Part shown: one piece after another, positions 1 to 6,733 of the stretch
Position numbering within the stretch: position 1 is the first letter of the stretch
Layout of the letters: each line of letters opens with the position of its first letter
DNA from: Burkholderiaceae bacterium
Lineage (GTDB): Bacteria > Pseudomonadota > Gammaproteobacteria > Burkholderiales > Burkholderiaceae_E
NCBI GenBank assembly: GCA_019428955.1
Contig: JAHYJF010000109.1
Coordinates: 1-10,456 of the forward strand
Direction: 5' to 3'
Length of the DNA stretch: 10,456 nucleotides
The notes under the pieces: model-generated
Told to the model about the DNA's origin: nothing
The model's database searches: none
The model's input: only the letters and a program-made list of their open reading frames with translations
Position numbers and translations under genes: made by a program

Positions 1-53
1 GGCGGAAGCATCCGCTTCAGCACGGCCGTTTTGCGTTCCGGTGAGTATCCCAA
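1..53 (-). CDS. IS3/IS911-type transposase, N-terminal fragment (runs off left edge)
   Basis: Only 17 codons are visible: a TTG start at 53-51, then GYSPERKTAVLKRMLPP. The motif of YSxERK followed by VLKxMLPP is typical of the start of the helix-turn-helix segment in IS3-family OrfA-like transposases, which bind the element's ends. A TAG stop lies in frame three codons upstream, so the protein cannot start much earlier. An AGGA ribosome site sits six bases before the TTG, which supports this rare start. The family call comes from recalled sequence style and not from a search. The fragment is too short to tell OrfA from a single-frame transposase. Confidence 0.55.
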   Translation of the reverse strand, partial: MGYSPERKTAVLKRMLP

Positions 54-99
54 ATCATCATCCTATCCCGCCCACCTGAGAAATAGAGGAAAAGTAGAG

Positions 100-120
100 C
101 AGCGGACAACATCCCTGACA
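100..120 (-). repeat. Terminal inverted repeat of the left IS
   Basis: Read on the minus strand from 120 to 100, this is TGTCA-N5-GTTGTCCGCTG. The plus-strand sequence at 10338-10358 has the same pattern and matches at 17 of 21 positions, with the differences confined to the middle five bases. Imperfect left and right ends of this kind are normal in IS3-family elements. Confidence 0.7.
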
Positions 121-132
121 CAGGGGGCTTAC

Positions 133-154
133 GCGCCGCCCTCCGGGGCGGCGC
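133..154. terminator. Strong GC hairpin downstream of mcrC (possible terminator)
   Basis: A perfect 9-bp stem, GCGCCGCCC at 133-141 pairing with GGGCGGCGC at 146-154, closes a 4-base loop. It lies 55-76 bases beyond the mcrC stop, inside the only gap between that gene and the left IS. On the plus strand it is followed by TTGCGTTT, a weak T-rich tail. On the minus strand, the direction of mcrC, no T run follows, so it would work there only as a transcript-end stabiliser or a Rho-aided stop. The rest of 121-208 shows no gene. Confidence 0.45.
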
Positions 155-208
155 TTGCGTTTCCAACACCGGTGGAAGCACTGTGGAAGCAAGAGGGGCC
201 GAAGTCCT

Positions 209-1501
209 TCATATCGCTTCGTAAATCGGTACCAGCGACGAGCTTTGCTTCCAGTACCGGTCGAACCGGATAATCCCATCGATGCCAGCCGGGATCCCGC
301 TGCCAAAGGCGAGCTCTCGAACATCGACCGCGACGACATCCAGTACCGGCCGCTCTTCGGTCATGAGCACGAACTCGGTGATTCTTCCTGGCGGGCAGTC
401 CCTGAAGGCCGGGTAAACGAGCGCGAGTCGCTTGCAGCGGTAGCGACTGGCGTAGGCATTCATCTGATACGCGTCGCCGCTCGAGACGCCGCAGTTTGCT
501 TCGCCGAGATCGAGGCGTTTCCACTTAGCATCGAGGATGGCGACCGTCTCATCTCCGCTCTGAATGGCGATGTCGGGGCGCAGCTGGAAGCCCGCCGCCG
601 CGAGGTTCTTCACAGGGCTCTGGAGCCCGACGGAAAGGCGACCACCATGCTGCGTCTGACAGGCGTGCCGGATGCGCAGTCCGAGTACCGTCTCGAAGAG
701 CTTCTCCATGTTGAACAGCAGCGCCGAACCAGCTGCGTCGCCGAAGCGAACATCCGGGTACAAGCCTGACAACAGCCAGTGGGCCCGCGCAAACACCGGC
801 TCCCAGTTCCGGATGGTCCGATCAAACCGCAGTGCGCCGACGCCGCGAACCGTAACCCGACGATCGCTCACCTCGTCGAAGCGATGGAGAAACGCCGCGA
901 CCATCGCCCGGGTCCTCGGGCTCAGTGCGAGCCCTAGAAGGATCCGAAGGACCGCCTTGAGCGCTTGATTGTAGGGGTTGTCGATGCTGCGCTCGTCGAA
1001 GCGACAGAGTAGATGAGAACGGTCGAAGGCGTTCGTGCGCAGGTGCTCGGTCAGCTCGAGCCGTCCGCGGATGGCATTGAGGTTCTCCGTCCTCTCCGAG
1101 TACCGGGCAATGGCCCCGCCTCGGAGCGCGGATTTCACCTGGCTGCAGAAATCCTCGATGAAGACGTCCAGGAGGTGGCTGTGCTGTTGCCCGAGGCCGG
1201 CCTCGCCTACGCGCTTCGATCCGAGCTCTCCAGCACGAGCAAGCATGGCCACTAGAAGGCCCCGCATTTCTTCCCTGCTATCGCTGCCATGGTCGATCTT
1301 TGGAAGTATCTCGATTGCCAGCTGCTCGGTTTGCAGGACTCCGCAGAACGGCCCGAACTTCAATGACCGATGGCCCCATGTGAGGACCCCGGGTGGCAGA
1401 TGTCCGGCGAGTTTCGCGATCCCTTCTGCCTCGAGCTCGCTAATCTCGCCGGCCGGGCCGATGCTGACGCCCTCCCTCTCTCGGAAGGTCAGGGACCTCA
1501 T
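209..1501 (-). CDS. mcrC: McrC-like PD-(D/E)XK nuclease subunit of a type IV restriction system
   Basis: McrC is the endonuclease partner of the GTPase McrB. It docks on the McrB ring, stimulates its GTP hydrolysis and cuts DNA carrying modified cytosines. The 430-residue protein has the expected plan. An N-terminal beta-rich part (about 1-70, with FGPFCGVLQ near 49-57) is followed by a helical middle. The nuclease fold comes last: a helix with FNMEKLFETVL at 263-273, then LRPDIAI at 307-313, then AILDAKWK at 321-328. D310, D324 and K326 form the PD-(D/E)XK core, and Q346 in DAYQMNAY is a further family-typical residue. No core residue is missing, so it is probably active. The ATG shares ATGA with the mcrB stop, which fixes the start and implies coupled translation. 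Length is slightly above the roughly 350 residues of E. coli McrC and within the range of the wider family. Confidence 0.92.
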   Translation of the reverse strand: MRSLTFREREGVSIGPAGEISELEAEGIAKLAGHLPPGVLTWGHRSLKFGPFCGVLQTEQLAIEILPKIDHGSDSREEMRGLLVAMLARAGELGSKRVGEAGLGQQHSHLLDVFIEDFCSQVKSALRGGAIARYSERTENLNAIRGRLELTEHLRTNAFDRSHLLCRFDERSIDNPYNQALKAVLRILLGLALSPRTRAMVAAFLHRFDEVSDRRVTVRGVGALRFDRTIRNWEPVFARAHWLLSGLYPDVRFGDAAGSALLFNMEKLFETVLGLRIRHACQTQHGGRLSVGLQSPVKNLAAAGFQLRPDIAIQSGDETVAILDAKWKRLDLGEANCGVSSGDAYQMNAYASRYRCKRLALVYPAFRDCPPGRITEFVLMTEERPVLDVVAVDVRELAFGSGIPAGIDGIIRFDRYWKQSSSLVPIYEAI

Positions 1502-3753
1502 TCCGGTGGCTCGTAGATCTTCCGGATTGCGTCCGGGGTGATGTCGTCTTCCCGAATGATCTCGAACGCTTCACCGTCCCCGATTTCGGTCGGGTCCGCC
1601 TTGGGAAAAAGCACAGTGGCATTCTGTGTCCGCGCCCGGACCAATTGCAGCTCCTCCTCTACGGCCTGGTCGGCGAGGACGTATCGGATCTGACGCCAGT
1701 CGTCGTAGAACGCTTCTTGCAGGAACGGCAGTATCTCCCGCGCAAATACACGGCGCAGCTCGTCGAAGGACTTCACGTGGTAGAAGTAGCTGTGGCCAAG
1801 GGTCTGGTCGCGATGCAGCAGGCGGGACAGGCGGGCATTCATGGCCTGCAGGAGCTGACGCAGGTCGATCGCGTTACCCTCGCTGTCATCGATCGATTCA
1901 AGCAGTTCCGGCTTCGGCGTGAGTTCCTCGAACCGGAACCGGCGCCGTAAGGCGCTGTCGAGTAAAGCGATCGAGCGGTCCGCAGTGTTCATTGTGCCGA
2001 TCACGTCGACGTTCGCGGGCACACCAAAACGCTCACCGGAGTAAGGGAGCGTCACTTCCAAGCCCTTGCAGCTCGCCAAGCGGTTTCCCGACGCATCGGT
2101 GCGGATACGCTTGTCAACTTCGACCAGCGTGATCAGCTCACCGAAGACCTTGGCAACGTTTCCGCGATTGATTTCGTCGATGAAGAGGGCGAACCGCTTG
2201 TCCGGCGCGCGCCGGGCCCGATCGCAGAGCCGCTTCAACACCCCTGGCCGCACCTCGTAGGTGACGGCCCCGTTCTCAGTGACCGGGCGAATGCCCTCTA
2301 CGAAGTCCTCGTACGCGTAGCTCTGATGAAACGTCACGAACTCGAAGCGATCACCTGCCTCGTCTTGGTATCGCGGCAGGTAATCGTTCTTGAGGCGGTG
2401 GGTCTTCCCGGTCCCGGGCGGGCCGTAGAGAATGAGGTTCAGGGGCGGCGCGAGTTTCTTTGGAGATGCGTCTCCAGTTCCGGCGTCGTCCCCGGGCGTA
2501 GCAGCGCCCGATACGATAGGTGGCAGTGCCTTCCATAGGCGCTCCAAGGACCGCGCCGCCTTTGCCTTGATCTCGATCCCGGAAGATTGAGGGTTCCATT
2601 CTTGGCCGGGTTCGCGGCTTTGCAGCTGTTCCAGAGGGACAATCTCGTCCGTCGTTGCATCGCGAACAGAGTCGAATGCAACGTCAACGAAACGCGTCGT
2701 CTCGCCAGCGTCGGCGCGGGCTTGTTCCCAGTGCTCGGCTTCGTAGGGCGCGCGCGTGACCTTTCCAACAGCCACAACGCCTTTTGGAGGACTGCCGGTC
2801 CGGATCAGAAAGACGCGGTCACCCTCGCGCGGCTTGCTCGAACTGCAGCGCCAACGGTTGTCTGCCTTGTCCCCGCTGATCGTCGTGGCGCGGTCGGCCG
2901 CAAGTTTGTCCCAGTTCCATCTGGATGGGTTCCAACTGAGGAGCCAGTTCTTCGTCTGGTTCTTCCACTGAGCCTCGAACTCTTCCTGATAGAAATCGAT
3001 GTCCGCGCCATGCTCAGCTTCAAGTCGGCGGCGCAGCTCGAGCAACGCGCGGTCGATCTCGACAGTGCTCCACTTCTTGATTTCCTTCTCCGGCGCATCT
3101 CCGAAGCCGGCGATGATCAGCCGCTTGTCGCCCTCGGAACTGATCCGCTCGAAGGTATCGGGGAACAGCAGGTGCGGAAGAATATGGATCAGCTGTCTAT
3201 GCCGCGCCTCGGGAAGCCCACTCAGCCAGCCAGAGAACGCCCACGGATCCGAAGCGATCTGCTCGCGCTCGGAGCCATCGCGAGCCTTGAAATCCCGCAA
3301 GGCGCCGATGAGAAAAACCAGCTCGCGCCACCGGTGGGTGTTGTAGGCAGTCCCGGCTGACCCGATGCCTTCGAGAACGCCGTCTGCCAAGAGCGGGTGG
3401 GCTGCGTTCAGGTCCTCGCCCGACCAGGACCAGACCTCCAGCACGTTCTCGCGCTTCTTGGCAGTGCCGATGTTCGACGGGAAGAGCAGAGTAAGCCACA
3501 GGCTCTCGGCCATCAGCTGGCGGCAACCGTGAGAGCCGTCCGAAAGCTGCGCCTTCAGTTTCGAGAGGAAATCACCGTCGCCGGCATCGAGGTTTTTCAC
3601 GAAGCGCTGGTCAAGTTCATCCAAGAGCTCGATCGTCCAAAGGTTGTTACCCCCGGACAGCACCGATTGCTCCCCAGCCAGAGATCGTTCGCGCCACTGC
3701 CTTACAGCGTCGTAGATTGGTTCGACGTGGTGGTTGGGATTGTACTTCGACAC
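1498..3753 (-). CDS. mcrB: EVE-domain McrB-type AAA+ GTPase
   Basis: This is the motor and DNA-recognition subunit of the McrBC pair. The C-terminal AAA+ module has Walker A GPPGTGKT at 444-451, the family block FHQSYAYEDFVEGIRP at 475-490, Walker B FALFIDEINRGNVAKVFGEL at 521-540 (D526, E527), the MNTADRS signature at 588-594 linked to GTP use in McrB, and an arginine-rich LRRRFRF at 602-608. Residues about 269-407 fit an EVE/PUA-like domain (WNPSRWNWD, then GDRVFLIRTG and GVVAVGKV), a fold known to read modified bases, in place of the E. coli McrB DNA-binding domain. Residues 1-260 are helical and unrecognised. The start is GTG at 3753-3751 with AGAGGA about 11 bases upstream. The gene lies 23 bp after Hsp70 and overlaps mcrC by 4 bases. 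Preferred base unknown; modified cytosine is the family expectation. Confidence 0.93.
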   Translation of the reverse strand: MSKYNPNHHVEPIYDAVRQWRERSLAGEQSVLSGGNNLWTIELLDELDQRFVKNLDAGDGDFLSKLKAQLSDGSHGCRQLMAESLWLTLLFPSNIGTAKKRENVLEVWSWSGEDLNAAHPLLADGVLEGIGSAGTAYNTHRWRELVFLIGALRDFKARDGSEREQIASDPWAFSGWLSGLPEARHRQLIHILPHLLFPDTFERISSEGDKRLIIAGFGDAPEKEIKKWSTVEIDRALLELRRRLEAEHGADIDFYQEEFEAQWKNQTKNWLLSWNPSRWNWDKLAADRATTISGDKADNRWRCSSSKPREGDRVFLIRTGSPPKGVVAVGKVTRAPYEAEHWEQARADAGETTRFVDVAFDSVRDATTDEIVPLEQLQSREPGQEWNPQSSGIEIKAKAARSLERLWKALPPIVSGAATPGDDAGTGDASPKKLAPPLNLILYGPPGTGKTHRLKNDYLPRYQDEAGDRFEFVTFHQSYAYEDFVEGIRPVTENGAVTYEVRPGVLKRLCDRARRAPDKRFALFIDEINRGNVAKVFGELITLVEVDKRIRTDASGNRLASCKGLEVTLPYSGERFGVPANVDVIGTMNTADRSIALLDSALRRRFRFEELTPKPELLESIDDSEGNAIDLRQLLQAMNARLSRLLHRDQTLGHSYFYHVKSFDELRRVFAREILPFLQEAFYDDWRQIRYVLADQAVEEELQLVRARTQNATVLFPKADPTEIGDGEAFEIIREDDITPDAIRKIYEPPE

Positions 3754-3776
3754 GCGAAAGCGCTTCCTCTGTTGTT

Positions 3777-5711
3777 CTACAAGGTAAGGTTGGTACCGGG
3801 AATCGGGTGCTTCGATTGCCTTGGCCGTTCAAAACCACAATAGTTCTGGCTTTCCAAGCATGCGGGAACAGGCCCCTCCGCCTTAATCTGCGAAATCCTC
3901 CGTCTGCAGCGGGGGCAGGGCACGTAGAAGTATCGCTCTTCATGCTGTCGTGGGGTGGCGGCGTTGCTCCTCGTATCGAAGTGTCCCGAGCGCCACTGAC
4001 CGACGATGTCGCCGGGGACAAGTTTCCAAAGGTCTTCTGGCGCTTGGGTTCGCTCATCGAGCCTGGCGACATTTGTCCTTTGGTACAGATTCGTATGTGA
4101 CAGCGCCCTTGCTTGACCGATTGGCCCCCGCTGCCCCTCGGAGCTAGGCTCTTCATCCTGCCGATCCGGGGAAGCCGCCGCAGCCAGCGATAGACCGAAT
4201 TCGAGATCGTGGAATTCCTCGGAAGCCTCGGCACCTCGTCCAGTGGACTTCAGACTTACTCGCGCGACATAATCATGGTCGATCTGAAGATTGCATTCGA
4301 TCCGTTCAAGCAATGGCTGTGCTCTTGAGTCAACTTCAACCTTTACGACGCACAGAGATCGGCGGGGATCGTTTGGTGAGGTCTTTCCGAGCCTTACCGG
4401 CTTTGCAACCTCCACCACGGCGACGCCCTCCCGAGGGTCCACGCAAAACAGGCGGGTATTGGCGACGTTCTGGGTTTCGTTCTCAATCGGAAGGGTCCAG
4501 CCGGCATCAACAAGAGAGTGATATGTTCCCCGGCCTGAAGTGTCCGCAACGAGTATTTCGATCGGCTTTGAAAGTTTGAGCCTGAGTCCATCATTCGCGA
4601 TCCAAGCGGCGCCTTCGGCGATGATGCGATCACCATTTTCGAGCCTCGGAACCCTCCCCACGAACCGTTCCGTCAGGCCATCCCGAATGGCGGGCATGTT
4701 GACCATCCCGCCAGTTGCCAAGCAGAGTTCAATGTCCTGGTACGTCAGCTGCGCCTGCTCCAGGATTTCATCGATCCGAGCCAGCCCGCGCGTAACGATT
4801 CCAGAGCTGAGTTTCTCGAGTTCCGTCCGGGTTACCGATGCAAGGAGGTTTTTTCCCGGCCCATCCACCTTCAGGTAGTTCCGCACGATCACGTCTTCGG
4901 TGTCGACCTTCGGATCAGACAAATGAATCTTCAGAATTTCGCACTGGTGCAGCAGCTTCGCAGCCATGCCTGGTTGCTCTAGAGCTGTGATGTCTTCCAC
5001 GCCATGCGCAGTCGCATGCTTCTCGCGCAGGTGATTTCGCAGCCGTTCGTCGAACTTATCGCCGCCGACTTCGTTATCGCCAAGATTTCTGACCTGCATG
5101 ATCGCACCACCAGTGATGCGACAGAGGGTCAAGTCGAGCGTGCCGCCACCCCAATCGAAAACTAGGATGGATCTCCCTTCGAGGCGCGCCAGTTCACGGC
5201 CAAGGTCAGGTTGGGCACGAAGGTGAGCATATAGGGCAGCTACCGGCTCGTGAACAAACTGCACGACGCCAATGCCGGCTTTCCGAGCTGCTTCCCGTAG
5301 GGCTCGGCGCTCAGGACCTCCGAAGTCGACGGGGATTGTGAATACAGCTCGCGCGAGATCATGCGCGGGCGCTCCGCCGCGCGCGATGGCTGCATCGGCT
5401 TTCAGGTGTCGGAGGACTTCGGCGACGGCATCCGTAGGCTCTATCGGTCGCCCATCCACAAAGATAGGACCGTCACGCCTGAGTGCCATTTTCGGCGATC
5501 TCACGAATCCTGGAGGGGCTCCACTTTCGGAAAGGTCCATGTTTTCACGGGCCGCACGGCCAACCACGATGTCCGACCCGCGGTACCAAATGACAGATGG
5601 GTGCGGACGGCGTGTCACCTGATCCACTAGTGGGAGAGCTCGTCCTCCTACAGTGACGGTCACGAGGCTGTTTGTCGTTCCGAAGTCGATGCCAAAAATA
5701 GTTTCACTCAT
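3777..5711 (-). CDS. Hsp70/DnaK-like ATPase with C-terminal zinc ribbon
   Basis: A 644-residue Hsp70-superfamily protein, presumably cytosolic. The nucleotide-binding domain shows phosphate-1 GIDFGTTNS at 7-15, a PK pair at 73-74 where DnaK has its catalytic lysine, FTIPVDFGGPERRALREAA near 124-142, HEPVAALYAH at 154-163, phosphate-2 FDWGGGTLDL at 185-194, GDNEVGGDKFDERL at 211-224 and the adenosine loop ATGGMVNMPAIRD at 332-344. Residues about 383-510 resemble a shortened beta substrate-binding domain. The usual helical lid is replaced by a charged, probably disordered stretch (511-560) and a C-terminal ribbon with C599, C602, C618 and C625 (C-x2-C-x15-C-x6-C). It is clearly not housekeeping DnaK, and no dnaJ or grpE is nearby. 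The ATG overlaps the coiled-coil stop (ATGA), with GAGG seven bases upstream. Chaperone or regulator of the neighbouring McrBC is an inference. Confidence 0.9.
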   Translation of the reverse strand: MSETIFGIDFGTTNSLVTVTVGGRALPLVDQVTRRPHPSVIWYRGSDIVVGRAARENMDLSESGAPPGFVRSPKMALRRDGPIFVDGRPIEPTDAVAEVLRHLKADAAIARGGAPAHDLARAVFTIPVDFGGPERRALREAARKAGIGVVQFVHEPVAALYAHLRAQPDLGRELARLEGRSILVFDWGGGTLDLTLCRITGGAIMQVRNLGDNEVGGDKFDERLRNHLREKHATAHGVEDITALEQPGMAAKLLHQCEILKIHLSDPKVDTEDVIVRNYLKVDGPGKNLLASVTRTELEKLSSGIVTRGLARIDEILEQAQLTYQDIELCLATGGMVNMPAIRDGLTERFVGRVPRLENGDRIIAEGAAWIANDGLRLKLSKPIEILVADTSGRGTYHSLVDAGWTLPIENETQNVANTRLFCVDPREGVAVVEVAKPVRLGKTSPNDPRRSLCVVKVEVDSRAQPLLERIECNLQIDHDYVARVSLKSTGRGAEASEEFHDLEFGLSLAAAASPDRQDEEPSSEGQRGPIGQARALSHTNLYQRTNVARLDERTQAPEDLWKLVPGDIVGQWRSGHFDTRSNAATPRQHEERYFYVPCPRCRRRISQIKAEGPVPACLESQNYCGFERPRQSKHPIPGTNLTL

Positions 5712-6733
5712 TCCTTAGCCTCTTCAATCACTGAAAGCGCGGCCTTCACGCGTCGAAGCGCAGTTCCCGGCGCTGGAGGGTCTATCTCTAGAGCGTCAAT
5801 AGCATCCGCGAGAAGAGGCCCCAGTCGTTCACCCAGAAGCACCTTTTGCTCGGCTTTTGTCTCCGTCAGAGCATGACCCCAATGATGGCGTTCAGCTGCA
5901 AGGGTCTTCTCCAAATTGGCGATGGCCATTTCCTGCTTAGAGATGGTCGCCTTTGCATCTTCCAGCTCGGCGCGTAGATTTTCGATCTTTCTGTTCGCGT
6001 CGTCGATACGATGGCGTAGGTCATTTGAGATGTTCCTCTCGCGGGCCTGTTCTTCTTCCGCGACCTTGACCATCTGGTCGCCAAGTGCCGCCATTGCCGC
6101 CGCAATGCGAAGTTCACCAGATCGTCCCTTCTGAATGGCCCGTTGAGCCGCCCGCGCAGCCGCCTTCAAATCTTTGAAGAGAACTGGAGGAAGTTGTTCC
6201 GCGACTTGCCACGGTTTAAGCGACCGTTTCTCGATAAGCCAACAGATTGCGATCCGTAGAGTATTCTCAGCGCGCCTCTTAACGTCCTTCTTTTCTGAAC
6301 CTAAGCCTGCAGAGAGTTCATGCAGAACAGATTTGAAGATGCGTCCCGCGTCGTGGTCCTGCGGGTCAAACGCTTCGCCAAGTTGCTCTCTAAGCTGCGC
6401 CTGTGCTGCACTCCACATCCATGCATCGACTGGCTCCGGCGGTGAGGCTTGGGCCATCAAACTCCAGAAGCGCTCCGCCTCTGGGTCCTTGGACAGCATG
6501 AGTTTGGCGGCCGCCTCTTGGTCCGCTGGGCGGAAGCGCTTCACCTCATTCTTGCGAAGAACCTTGAAGAATGCGGCGGGGCTCGCACGATCCTCGCCAA
6601 AGTATCCCACAAGCGTGGGAGGGATTTTGACCTCGTCAGCCAAGGCGTCCCTGGCGTTATCCGGACCCTCCTGCCGCGGCTCGGCATTTGTGCTCTCAGC
6701 CGTGGTTCCTGGCTTCTCTTCTTTTTCGGTCAC
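5708..6733 (-). CDS. Coiled-coil protein of the Hsp70-McrBC operon, function unknown
   Basis: I do not recognise the family. Three regions are visible in the 341 residues: an acidic, low-complexity N-terminus (1-35); a helical domain (about 36-205, with IPPTLVGYF at 37-45 and RFWSLMAQ at 88-95); and a heptad-like coiled coil (about 222-283). A short helical tail follows. There is no signal peptide, membrane segment or evident catalytic motif. I chose GTG at 6733-6731 because it shares GTGA with the upstream stop, matching the 4-base overlaps at two other junctions, and has GGAG 11 bases before it. ATG at 6766 (352 residues) or 6853 (381 residues) would also be in frame, but neither shows a good ribosome site and both reach further into the upstream gene. 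Its place just before an Hsp70, and its coiled coil, recall a GrpE-like or adaptor role, which is inference only. Confidence 0.8.
   Translation of the reverse strand: MTEKEEKPGTTAESTNAEPRQEGPDNARDALADEVKIPPTLVGYFGEDRASPAAFFKVLRKNEVKRFRPADQEAAAKLMLSKDPEAERFWSLMAQASPPEPVDAWMWSAAQAQLREQLGEAFDPQDHDAGRIFKSVLHELSAGLGSEKKDVKRRAENTLRIAICWLIEKRSLKPWQVAEQLPPVLFKDLKAAARAAQRAIQKGRSGELRIAAAMAALGDQMVKVAEEEQARERNISNDLRHRIDDANRKIENLRAELEDAKATISKQEMAIANLEKTLAAERHHWGHALTETKAEQKVLLGERLGPLLADAIDALEIDPPAPGTALRRVKAALSVIEEAKE

Larger units (their letters stand above)
1..120 (-). mobile_element. 5' end of an IS3-family-like insertion sequence (partial)
   Basis: This stretch holds the outer end of an insertion sequence that continues off the left edge. 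Two things support it. The first codons of a transposase read leftward from position 53. A 21-base end repeat at 100-120 reappears, reverse-complemented, at 10338-10358, where a second IS end begins. The IS3-family assignment is inferred from the transposase termini at both window ends and from the TGT-type tips. The exact outer border is taken as 120 but could be off by a few bases, and target duplications cannot be checked from inside the window. Confidence 0.65.

Noticed and set aside
172..190. Repeated TGGAAGCA words beyond the mcrC stop
   Set aside because: Two short copies only, no dyad, no regular spacing and no link to the IS ends.
155..769. 204-codon open frame on the plus strand over mcrC
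   Set aside because: Antisense to the conserved nuclease core of McrC; composition and lack of motifs mark it as a shadow.
2587..3360. 257-codon open frame on the plus strand inside mcrB
   Set aside because: It lies fully antisense to a gene with clear AAA+ and EVE-like motifs, has no recognisable domain, and is expected by chance in GC-rich DNA.
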